From Dasytiphilus stammeri_B (lineage in GTDB: Bacteria; Pseudomonadota; Gammaproteobacteria; Enterobacterales; Enterobacteriaceae), in contig JBAPLS010000019.1 of NCBI GenBank assembly GCA_037083765.1, positions 1-5,950 of the forward strand: a stretch of DNA of 5,950 nucleotides. The letters are read 5' to 3'. Below the pieces are notes generated by a model. It did not search any database, was not told where the DNA came from, and saw nothing but the letters and a program-made list of their open reading frames with translations. Made by a program: the position numbers and the translations under genes. Positions 1-5,814 of this stretch are shown in pieces; position 1 is the stretch's first letter, and each line of letters begins with the position of its first letter.

Positions 1-329
1 GCATAGTCATATCCGGGAAAATCTAGGAACCTAGATTCGAAAGAAATTTGAAAGATGTTAATTAGTTTAGTACCACCTGGAGTTTTGCTAATTTTAGATA
101 ACTATTTTTTATTAGTGAGCATATTTATAGCATTAGATTGGCAACATTAGAAGAGCCTATAAAGGCTCCTTCACTTCCTATATCCGTACGAAGATATTCC
201 AAATCAGGCACACTGAGAAGAAAAGTAGTAGTTTTATAATTATTCATTCTCAAAATGATTTACGATAAGTAAAATCCTTTTCTCTTAAAAAAGAGCCATT
301 ATCAAGGACAGAAGCTGTCCACTCACAAA
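1..329. other. Gene-poor region downstream of the glnA remnant, with hairpins and one unassigned coding-like fragment
   Basis: No intact gene is visible. Three short inverted repeats can be seen: 20-27 with 30-37 (AATCTAGG/CCTAGATT, two-base loop, followed on the minus strand by TTTT), 153-158 with 163-168 (GAGCCT/AGGCTC), and 306-311 with 315-320 (GGACAG/CTGTCC). On the minus strand, about 244 down to 125 is open for roughly 40 codons and ends in TAA at 125-127. It includes the peptide DLEYLRTDIGSEGAFIGSSN, which reads like real protein, but I cannot assign it to a family. It lies downstream of glnA, where enterics carry glnL, and I see no resemblance to GlnL. Best reading: eroded intergenic or pseudogene sequence. 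Confidence 0.5.
306..320 (-). terminator. Small hairpin just after the ancestral glnA stop, possible eroded terminator
   Basis: A 6-bp stem (GGACAG/CTGTCC) with a three-base loop begins ten bases past the ancestral glnA stop codon in the minus direction. The position suits a transcription terminator. No T-run follows directly; a T-tract appears only about 16 bases later. A working intrinsic terminator is therefore doubtful, and the call rests mainly on position. Confidence 0.25.
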
Positions 330-915
330 TCAAACGCTCTAGTAAAGTGCAAATTATACGGGATGTGTCATACGAACACGTTCTATTTACGAACTACGGA
401 GGTTAATATAGGCTTCAATAGCATTATTAGTAAAAAATCTTCCTCTCATGAGATATTCACGGTCTTCATCTAAGGCATATAGTGCTTCTTCCAACGAAGA
501 AGAGATCTTCGGAATAGATGAGTAAATAAATTTTCTGCGTCAAATCATACAGATTAGTTTCCAGATTCTTTCTCGGATGAATCTTATTGATAATTCCATC
601 AATTTCAGTCATTAATAAAGAATAATGAGAAAGATAAATAAGGATTATCTGGCAAAGCACTTCAATACGACGTGCTTTTGTGGGCTGCTAACCATTGGTA
701 TCCGGATCGATGCAGAACGAGTACGGGAGGAATAAGCTAGCATGACTGGATCCTCATAATCCATAATGAGACGTTTCTAAGAATTAGTAGTGGGGAAGCA
801 TTTATGGATTTAGCATGTTTAATGATTCCTCCGATATAAAATAATGCTTGTTCTGCTAAACCTGCATATTGTTTTCCCGAAAAAATATTTATATTAGTGT
901 TAGGATTATGCTGCT
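330..915 (-). pseudogene. glnA: Glutamine synthetase glnA remnant, 5'-truncated and frameshifted
   Basis: This is the C-terminal third of type I glutamine synthetase (glutamate + NH3 + ATP to glutamine), spread over several frames. In order on the minus strand: YAGLAEQALFYIGGIIKHAK (about 880-810), then PTTNS-stop-KRL and DPVMLAYSSRTRSASIRIPM (about 800-690), then EIDGIINKIHPRKNLETNLY (about 610-550, covering the adenylylation-site NLYDL region), then SLEEALYALDEDREYLMRGR (about 500-435), then ERVRMTHPV and finally Y-stop-S-V-stop. The stop at 330-332 matches the natural end of GlnA (YYSV). At least three frame changes and several internal stops rule out function. The first two thirds of the 469-residue protein, including the N-terminal domain, are absent; recognisable homology fades near 900-922, close to the tRNA-Leu gene. 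An apparently open 64-codon stretch at 466-660 is only one of these frames, not a separate gene. Confidence 0.93.
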
Positions 916-956
916 TACATTTCTTCCCGGCTCTCTTAGAGCAGTTAATTTAAATG

Positions 957-1040
957 TACCCGGAGCGGGAGTTGAACCCGCATAGCCATCAGGCCGAGGG
1001 ATTTTAAGTCCCTTGTGTCTACCTATTCCACCATCCGGGC
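957..1040 (-). tRNA. leuZ: tRNA-Leu (anticodon UAA), leuZ-like
   Basis: On the minus strand this folds as a class II tRNA. The acceptor is GCCCGGA/TCCGGGT with discriminator A. The D-arm carries GGTGGAATAGGTAGACAC. The anticodon stem AGGGA/TCCCT encloses the loop CTTAAAA (anticodon UAA). The long variable arm is GGCC/GGCT and the T-arm is GCGGG-TTCAACT-CCCGC. It is nearly identical to E. coli leuZ and has the same 84-nt body. The 3' side reads A then CA then TTT, so the encoded CCA of enterics has lost one C and the tail must be added or repaired by tRNA nucleotidyltransferase. It follows tRNA-Cys by 20 nt, as in the enteric glyW-cysT-leuZ transcript. Confidence 0.96.
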
Positions 1041-1060
1041 AAGTAGGTTATAGTGTGATA

Positions 1061-1131
1061 AGGCGCGTCCCGGACTTGAACCGAGGTATACGGATTTGCA
1101 ATCCGCTGCATAACCACTCTGCCAACGCGCC
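1061..1131 (-). tRNA. cysT: tRNA-Cys (anticodon GCA), cysT-like
   Basis: The minus strand gives a 71-nt cloverleaf. The acceptor is GGCGCGT/ACGCGCC with discriminator U, the identity base for cysteinyl-tRNA synthetase. The anticodon arm is CGGAT-TTGCAAA-TCCG style with anticodon GCA. The T-arm CTCGG-TTCAAGT-CCGGG contains one U-G pair. It closely matches E. coli cysT. The bases after U73 are TAT, so CCA is not encoded, unlike the enteric gene. The usual upstream partner glyW (tRNA-Gly) cannot be found before it. An inverted repeat at 1147-1165 lies 15 bases upstream. Confidence 0.96.
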
Positions 1132-1589
1132 ACAAGAGAATAAGTACTTACTTAAGTGAAGTAAGATAAGATACAATTTGAATTGCATTCTAATTGTTTG
1201 CTCTCCTTAGTCAATAAAATTCATTATTTATTACCGCATATTAATTGATTAATTAAGGAATGAAAAATTGTTCCTCTAGATCCGTTGAGTAGGATTGCAA
1301 TAGGAACACATAGAGTAAAAAATGAATCAAATAGTGCGTGAACAATATTAATTTACAAACATTCTCCTTTCTCTGAAGAAGAACCAGAAGATTTTGATGT
1401 AAGAATTTTTATTTTATCTATCTGCATCCTGCAGCAATTTGTATTCATTTCTTCAGGCAGGATAACTCCAAAAGGACATAAGGTTTCTCTAGCTATAAAC
1501 ACTGTTCTTCACTATCTTCCTCAAGATCTACTCGACTTTATAAGCACTACTGCTATCAGGATAGCATATCTTCTTTTAAGACAGAATGT
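1132..1589. other. Degenerate region between tRNA-Cys and the DUF883 remnant
   Basis: No intact gene is recognised. On the minus strand the frame of the DUF883 gene continues through stops at 1521-1523, 1512-1514, 1509-1511, 1353-1355 and 1224-1226. Between them are open stretches, including the hydrophobic peptide HALFDSFFTLCVPIAILLNG (within about 1340-1270), which could be a dead membrane-protein gene. In E. coli yqjD is followed by yqjE, a two-TM protein; a short stretch near 1535-1500 reading RVDLEEDSEEQ is vaguely YqjE-like but too weak to call. On the plus strand 1342-1764 is open with no ATG, overlapping the DUF883 remnant. glyW and pgsA, expected beside these tRNAs in enterics, were looked for and not found. 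Confidence 0.45.
1147..1165. repeat. Inverted repeat in the tRNA-Cys leader
   Basis: CTTACTT (1147-1153) and AAGTAAG (1159-1165) form a perfect 7-bp stem around a five-base spacer. A perfect 10-base palindrome, TAAGTACTTA, overlaps at 1141-1150. It lies just upstream of the tRNA-Cys 5' end in the direction of transcription, so it could fold in the pre-tRNA leader. The sequence is AT-rich and chance is a fair alternative. Confidence 0.35.
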
Positions 1590-1820
1590 TCATTTCAGTA
1601 ATTTTCGACGACAAATACCACCTATAACAAATCCTATACTACCAGCTATCATTACAGATGAAATAGGATGTGTTCGCATTTTTTCTTTGAGATATTTAAT
1701 AATTTTTAGACATATTATTTTCTTACCCTCCGATATTAGTCGTTCACTAACGTGTTTTTGTTAATATTGATGTTCCTTACTAGTTATAGTGCAATTATTT
1801 TTAAAATCATTCTTAAACAT
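1590..1820 (-). pseudogene. DUF883 (ElaB/YqjD/YgaM-like) inner-membrane protein, interrupted by one stop
   Basis: A good ribosome site (AGGAG at 1826-1830, five bases before ATG at 1818-1820) opens a 76-codon frame. Codon 20 is TAA (1761-1763); 56 further codons follow to TGA at 1590-1592. The C-terminal part reads HPISSVMIAGSIGFVIGGIC then RRK. This matches the family signature of a Pro-containing turn, a Gly-rich transmembrane helix and terminal basic residues (E. coli YqjD: NPWTGVGIGAAIGVVLGVLLSRR-like ending). Family members are about 100 residues, tail-anchored in the inner membrane and linked in E. coli to ribosome binding in stationary phase. Here the N-terminal coiled part is short and does not align well. 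The next in-frame ATG lies in KEKM, so a short anchor-only product by internal initiation is conceivable. I infer a recent pseudogene; the family call is fairly firm, the exact member is not. Confidence 0.6.
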
Positions 1821-1861
1821 AATTGCTCCTGAAAATAATATTTTTAACAAAAGATAATATT

Positions 1862-1867
1862 ATTATA
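1862..1867 (-). promoter_or_regulatory. Candidate -10 box for the DUF883 gene
   Basis: A perfect TATAAT on the minus strand ends about 41 bases before the ATG at 1820 and is followed by an AT-rich leader with a clear AGGAG site. No good -35 hexamer is visible 16-18 bases upstream. Short dyads lie beside it: GCC/GGC around 1873-1882 and GAGAT/ATCTC around 1894-1907. Confidence 0.3.
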
Positions 1868-1890
1868 GTATAAGCCTAAAGGCGTAAAAT

Positions 1891-1910
1891 GAGGAGATAA
1901 GAATCTCAGG
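1891..1910 (-). terminator. Weak dyad after the priA stop
   Basis: On the minus strand, just past the priA stop codon, GAGAT and ATCTC form a 5-bp stem with a TCTT loop, and GCCT/AGGC forms another small stem further on. Neither has a strong T-run, so a functional intrinsic terminator is not established. Confidence 0.2.
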
Positions 1911-1922
1911 ATCGACACTAAT

Positions 1923-4124
1923 TTAGTTCTCGATTGGATCTACATCTACTGTCCACTGAACTGTTTTTAGTAGTGGTAAATTATGAAAGAGAGGAAGGGA
2001 AGATTGAATAATCTGTTGTAATTGAAACCGTGAAGAATGCTGCAATAACAATTGCCAACGATATTTTCCACTACGTTTTGCTTGCAAAGCAGGCACTGGA
2101 CCTAAAAGTAAGAAATTTTTATCTTTTAACGTGATTGAATCAAGAATATGACGAAAGTTATTGAGAAATAAAAAGGCTTTAGAACTATCGTGATACTCTG
2201 CGCGAACTAAAACATGATTACTATAGGGAGGAAGAAGAAAAATTTGACGTTCCTTTAAGGCATCATTAGCAAATGATGGATATCCCTTATTTAATAGGGT
2301 TTGTAATAAAGGATGATTAGGATGATATGTTTGTAGAAACACTTCCCCATATTTATCCCGAGATGTGGAACGACTCGCGAGCTGAGTATAGAGTTGTGCC
2401 AACCGTTCAGTCGAACGAAAATCAGCGGAAAACAAAGATCCATCAACATCTACTAATGCTACTAAGGTTATCTCGGAAAAATAATGCTGTACTTTAGTAA
2501 GAATCATTTGTGTACCTAATAAAATTCTTGCTCCTCCGCTCAAGACTTCTGATAAATGACATTTGATAGGATTAGTAGTTACTGTATCACGATCAATACG
2601 TGATAATGGTATTGTAGGAAATAATTTTCGTAGTTGATGTTCTAGTTGTTCTGTCCCTGCCCCTAGAGAAATAATGTAAGTAGAACCGCATTCATTACAT
2701 TGCAATGGTATTTGGCGACAACTACCACAGTAATGACAACGCAATTGTTGATAATGTTGATGTAATGTATAAGAATGATCACACTGATAACACTCAGCTC
2801 TCCAACCACATTCTCGACATCCAATAGATGATGCATAACCTCTTCGATTTAAAAAAAGTAGCACTTGATTGTTATATTGTAAATGTTGAGAAATTTTTTC
2901 TATTAGCATTTTAGATAAACTTGCTTTTACTTTTAAACCTCTCAAGTCAATGATTTGTTGAGTATATAAACGTTGTTTTTCATCTTGTTGCCTAAGATAG
3001 AAATGTTTATATTTTCCTAGTTTAACATTATATAATGTTTCTAGGGTAGGAGTAGGAGAAATCATTAAGATAGGAATCTGTGCTTCTTTAGCGAGTACTA
3101 CGGCTAAATCCCGTGCCTGATAACACCATCCATATCGCTGTTTATAAGAACTGTCGTGTTCCTCGTCAATTACTATAATTCCCAGAGACGCAAAAGAAGT
3201 GAAGATAGCAGAACGGGTTCCAATAATAATAGCTACTTCACCTTTTCGTGCTTTTATCCAAATGGTCAAACGATCATAATTATTAAGATTCGAATGCACT
3301 ATTTCTATAGGAACGTTAAAGCGATGTCGAAACAGCGCAATAGTTGGTGATGTTAAACATATTTCTGGGACTAATACTAAGACCTGACGACCCTTCGCTA
3401 GTATATGGTCTATTATATTTAGATAAACTTTAGTTTTACCAGAACCCGTTAATCCTTCTATTACCCAAACATTAAAAGAATTTGTTTGATTACGTATAGT
3501 CTCAATAGCTATTTTTTGATCATAATTTAAACTTAAATTATCTCTTGCTCTGGAAACCTTATGATTCCAGTTAATATCTGGGGATATTTTTTGCACCGAT
3601 AATTGACATAATTTTTTTTTCTGTAATGCTTGTAAAGTTCTTTTTTTTAAATGATATTTAAGAAGATCTATATCATTAATTTCTTTTATTTTTAGTATTG
3701 CTAAAGCTTGTTGTTGTTTGGGTTTTGTTTTGAAATTTTCCAGAAGGACGGTACGACCTATATCGGTGATTTCCCATTTGACTCTGATCGGCATGCTAGT
3801 AGAATGACCGAGTCTTAATAATTTTGGAATAGCAGAAAATATAATTTCTCCGACAGGATAATGATAATACTCTGATGACCAGAGCAAAAGACGCCATAAT
3901 GAAGAAGCAAAGAGAGATTGTTTATCTAAAATTTTATTAATATATCTTAATTTTTCCTTAGGACGATCAGATTGATCCTGAATGTCGATTACTATTCCGA
4001 GAAGATTACGTTTCCCAAAAGGTACGGATACTCGTGATCCCACACCAACAGAAAGCTCTGCTGGTAAAAGATAATCAAAATATTGCATAACAGGAAGAGA
4101 TAAAACAACTCGAATTATCCGCAT
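1923..4124 (-). CDS. priA: Primosomal protein N' (PriA), replication-restart helicase, full length with altered helicase motifs
   Basis: PriA recognises abandoned forks and D-loops and, with PriB/PriC and DnaT, reloads DnaB on the chromosome. The 733-residue frame matches E. coli PriA (732) end to end. It has an N-terminal 3'-end-binding domain (FDYLLP at 16-21), Walker A GLTGSGKT (224-231, Lys230), GTRSA (302-306), DEEH (320-323), eight zinc ligands (Cys436, 439, 445, 448, 463, 466, 476, 479) and the C-terminal DVDPIE. It starts at the ATG at 4122-4124, which aligns with the family N-terminus; no strong Shine-Dalgarno is visible. Oddities: motif III GSATP is ISPTP (355-359). The motif V segment after GTQM has two extra residues and lacks the family's AKGH (541-552). 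Motif VI GRAGR is SRSTS (584-588). Gly in PEIGLT is Cys256. These sites are normally near-invariant. Either helicase function is reduced with fork recognition and loading retained, or this is a pseudogene that is still open. It is divergent from rpmE, as in enterics; cytR and ftsN, its usual downstream neighbours, are missing. Confidence 0.95.
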   Translation of the reverse strand: MRIIRVVLSLPVMQYFDYLLPAELSVGVGSRVSVPFGKRNLLGIVIDIQDQSDRPKEKLRYINKILDKQSLFASSLWRLLLWSSEYYHYPVGEIIFSAIPKLLRLGHSTSMPIRVKWEITDIGRTVLLENFKTKPKQQQALAILKIKEINDIDLLKYHLKKRTLQALQKKKLCQLSVQKISPDINWNHKVSRARDNLSLNYDQKIAIETIRNQTNSFNVWVIEGLTGSGKTKVYLNIIDHILAKGRQVLVLVPEICLTSPTIALFRHRFNVPIEIVHSNLNNYDRLTIWIKARKGEVAIIIGTRSAIFTSFASLGIIVIDEEHDSSYKQRYGWCYQARDLAVVLAKEAQIPILMISPTPTLETLYNVKLGKYKHFYLRQQDEKQRLYTQQIIDLRGLKVKASLSKMLIEKISQHLQYNNQVLLFLNRRGYASSIGCRECGWRAECYQCDHSYTLHQHYQQLRCHYCGSCRQIPLQCNECGSTYIISLGAGTEQLEHQLRKLFPTIPLSRIDRDTVTTNPIKCHLSEVLSGGARILLGTQMILTKVQHYFSEITLVALVDVDGSLFSADFRSTERLAQLYTQLASRSTSRDKYGEVFLQTYHPNHPLLQTLLNKGYPSFANDALKERQIFLLPPYSNHVLVRAEYHDSSKAFLFLNNFRHILDSITLKDKNFLLLGPVPALQAKRSGKYRWQLLLQHSSRFQLQQIIQSSLPLFHNLPLLKTVQWTVDVDPIEN

Positions 4125-4268
4125 AAAACATAACTCATAATCAATTATATAATTCTTATTATATAACCTTATAATTATAACACCATTAGATGGTAACCAA
4201 AGATTAGATTGTTTATTTTATAAATACTTTTAAAAAAAAATTTTAGTGCTCTAAGAGAGATTCCTTAT
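4125..4268. promoter_or_regulatory. Divergent priA/rpmE promoter region with dyads
   Basis: This 144-bp AT-rich gap must hold both promoters. On the minus strand there are several TATAAT-like boxes toward priA (for example 4174-4179 and 4158-4163). TTGGTT (4195-4200) is a poor -35 candidate for the first, with only 15 bp of spacing. On the plus strand TATAAA (4219-4224) is a possible -10 for rpmE without a clear -35. Two perfect dyads sit together: TTATAATTATAA (4169-4180) and ACCAT-TAG-ATGGT (4182-4194). The rpmE ribosome site is GAGAGA (4255-4260), eight bases before ATG. Exact promoter positions are uncertain. Confidence 0.35.
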
Positions 4269-4478
4269 ATGAAAAAAAATATTCATCCAAGTTACACTAA
4301 ACTAACTGCATTTTGTTCATGTGGCAATGTCATTCAGACTAGTTCTACCATAGGTCATGATTTGACTTTAGATGTTTGTGGGAAATGCCATCCATTTTAT
4401 ACCGGACAACAACGAATAGTAGATACCGGCGGTCGGGTGGAAAAATTTCAGAAAAGATTTAAAATTCCGAATAGATAA
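4269..4478 (+). CDS. rpmE: 50S ribosomal protein L31 (bL31), zinc-binding form
   Basis: L31 sits on the large subunit and forms an intersubunit bridge with the small-subunit head. The 69-residue protein aligns with E. coli RpmE (70 aa) throughout. MKKNIHPSY opens it, CSC (Cys16, Cys18) and CGKC (Cys37, Cys40) supply the four zinc ligands of the C+ paralogue, and GGRVEKFQKRF closes the conserved part. The ATG at 4269 aligns with the family start. It is preceded at eight bases by GAGAGA, a weak but acceptable ribosome site. E. coli L31 is reported to repress its own translation; the 5' leader here is short and A-rich and I see no conserved element to support or exclude that. The gene is intact among pseudogenes, consistent with purifying selection on the ribosome. 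Confidence 0.98.
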   Translation: MKKNIHPSYTKLTAFCSCGNVIQTSSTIGHDLTLDVCGKCHPFYTGQQRIVDTGGRVEKFQKRFKIPNR

Positions 4479-4568
4479 AAATCTCATTGAAAGTATCGAG
4501 ACAAACTTGATGCTTAACTATATCAAGACCATATAGAATATGTAAGCGGCTTAAAAGGACTATGAATT

Positions 4569-5040
4569 ATGAAACGAAAACCAAACAGGCACTATGGTAG
4601 TACGTAGTTGTTTGAACAAAGATGAACAACATGGTGTGGTTCCAGCAATTCATATTTCTATCATCTATAATTTACGCGGTTATAATCAAGCACGGGGTCA
4701 CGATTATTATCGACGTAGTAATCCTCCCCGTGATTTTCTTCCGGAAGCTAGTGCTAAATTATAATATGGAGCGACGGGATCTGTGATAACTAATAGTAGA
4801 ATGACAGATATTCCCTTATTAGTATGTACTATCTATTTAAATTCGGGAAATGTAATTATTGATTCTTATGACTGTTAAGGTTGCAGTTATCGTTTCCTTC
4901 ATAGTTTAAGTGAACGCGGATTCCAGGTAATGTTTGTAGATTTTTTTTACAGATATCATGAGATTAACTCAGGCATGGAAAAACCTAAGCTGGTATTAAA
5001 AATCCCGGGAACCCAACTGGTAACCACGTCCAGGGATAAA
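4569..5040 (+). pseudogene. metB: Cystathionine gamma-synthase metB remnant, 3'-truncated
   Basis: MetB joins O-succinylhomoserine and cysteine to cystathionine in methionine synthesis. An AAGGA site (4555-4559) precedes ATG 4569. After one early base-level frameshift the sequence reads CLNKDEQHGVVPAIHISIIY, then GHDYYRRSNPPRD, GATGSVITNSRM, IIDSYDC-stop-GCSYR, SLSERGFQVMFVDF and KPKLVLKIPG. This follows E. coli MetB (DDEQYGCVVPPIHLSSTYNF..., HDYSRRGNPTRD, HDCYGGSYR, FVDQ, KPKLVLVESP) through roughly the first 150 residues. In-frame stops occur at about 4762 and in place of the Tyr of HDCYGG (about 4876). The remaining ~60% of the gene, including the PLP-binding lysine region, is deleted, and homology passes directly into metF. 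In E. coli metJ lies divergently before metB; no metJ is visible here. Confidence 0.93.
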
Positions 5041-5048
5041 AATAGTTT

Positions 5049-5605
5049 CACATTGGATTTGCAGAAATCAACCACCTTCGGAGTTAATTAAAACTGCACA
5101 AAATTACTGGAAGATTGTAATGCGCCATATTTAAGATTTAGTAGATTTATTAAAAATAGGAGATTGTGAAATATCCGTAGCTACTTATCCTGAAGTTCCT
5201 CCTGAAGCTAATAATACTCAGGTCAAAATCGATTTAATTAATTTAAAGCGTAAAATAGATGCTGTTCTTGCGAAGTGTGTTCGATGTAGAACCTATCTGA
5301 GACTGAGATTGCGTGATTGCTGTGTAGGAGTAGGAATAGATGTAAAAAATTGTCCCGAAATTCTACCAGGATCTAATTCAATTCAGTTACAACGTTTTTA
5401 CGGCTCTTACTAATGTACCTAGCCTGGATGGATAAATTAATCGGTCTGCAATACAATTCCGAAACCGGAAAAATGATTTGAGTAAATATTGATATGGATA
5501 TAGTAAAAATTATTAGTTGGTCAGGGGTGGATTTTTTTTCACTTTTATACTATAAATAGTATGCTCTCTACAATGTTTTAGGAAAAAATCCTCTTATTAA
5601 TCTAG
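5049..5605 (+). pseudogene. metF: Methylenetetrahydrofolate reductase metF remnant, 5'-truncated and frameshifted
   Basis: MetF reduces 5,10-methylene-THF to 5-methyl-THF, the methyl donor for methionine. Homology starts near residue 130 of the ~296-residue enzyme: CRNQPPSELIKTAQNYWK and MRHI-stop (E. coli CIDATPDELRTIARDYWNNGIRHI). An internal deletion follows (ALRGDLPPG and the next residues missing), then DLVDLLKIGDCEISVATYPE and LINLKRKIDA, then a degraded YLRLRLRDC...GIDVK...PEILPGSN. Later come NIDMDIVKIISWSGV, FHFYTIN in a shifted frame, and YALYNVLGKNPLI in another, matching the ending YAICHTLGVRPGL. Several stops and frame changes make it non-functional. It abuts the metB remnant, so metL is entirely gone. 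The last bases may merge with another remnant. Confidence 0.92.
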
Positions 5606-5640
5606 TTAAAGAATATAATTTTCTAAAATTCTTGCTATCT
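5597..5640 (+). pseudogene. murI: Possible trace of the murI 3' end
   Basis: After the metF ending, the frame reads INLVKEYNFLKFLL. This weakly resembles the C-terminus of enteric glutamate racemase (LLPVLQRYGF followed by a leucine-rich end). In E. coli murI lies directly upstream of the rrnB 16S gene, in the same orientation, so the position before 16S is apt. The similarity is short and could be chance; I infer it from position more than sequence. Confidence 0.2.
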
Positions 5641-5814
5641 ACTCACAATATAGTATATTATTCTGATTGACTTATTTGACAATAAGGAATTGAGTAAAAA
5701 ATTTGAATGTGCACTGACGGAGTGTGAGATAAGTTCTGTTAAAAGTTTTAACGGAATGAATAGATTGGAGTGCATACCTCACTAAGTATAAAAAATATTA
5801 TGGGGTAACAAATT
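5641..5814 (+). promoter_or_regulatory. 16S rRNA leader and promoter region with nested hairpin
   Basis: The ~170 bases before 16S must contain the leader and probably a promoter. Candidate elements are TTGCTA (5632-5637) with TATATT (5654-5659) at 16-bp spacing, and TTGACA (5676-5681), which lacks a good -10. A strong hairpin is visible: 5734-5743 pairs with 5747-5756 (ten pairs, one G-U). It lies inside an outer 8-pair stem, 5708-5715 with 5769-5776 (TGCACT/AGTGCA core). No convincing boxA antiterminator was found in this interval. Confidence 0.4.

Noticed and set aside
466..660. 64-codon minus-strand ORF as an independent small gene
   Set aside because: Its translation (EIDGIINKIHPRKNLETNLY and flanks) is one frame of the glnA remnant; the homology continues in other frames on both sides.
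931..943. 13-base sequence TGCTCTAAGAGAG (minus strand) repeated on the plus strand at 4247-4259, with a small hairpin at 930-942
   Set aside because: A 13-mer match in a ~6-kb window scanned on both strands is expected by chance about as often as not; the hairpin lacks a T-run, so neither a repeat family nor a tRNA terminator can be supported.
3156..3350. 64-codon plus-strand ORF inside priA
   Set aside because: Lies wholly antisense to the conserved PriA helicase core, has no recognisable domain and no good ribosome site.
4499..4533. Possible MetJ operator (met box) remnants, AGAC-starting octamers at 4499 and 4526
   Set aside because: Each matches only the first four or so bases of AGACGTCT, and they are not arranged as adjacent tandem 8-mers; metJ is not visible in the window.
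5562..5572. TGCTCTCTACA resembling the rRNA boxA antiterminator TGCTCTTTAACA
   Set aside because: It falls inside the C-terminal metF homology (YALYNVLG frame) and is about 240 bases from 16S, so the match is probably accidental.
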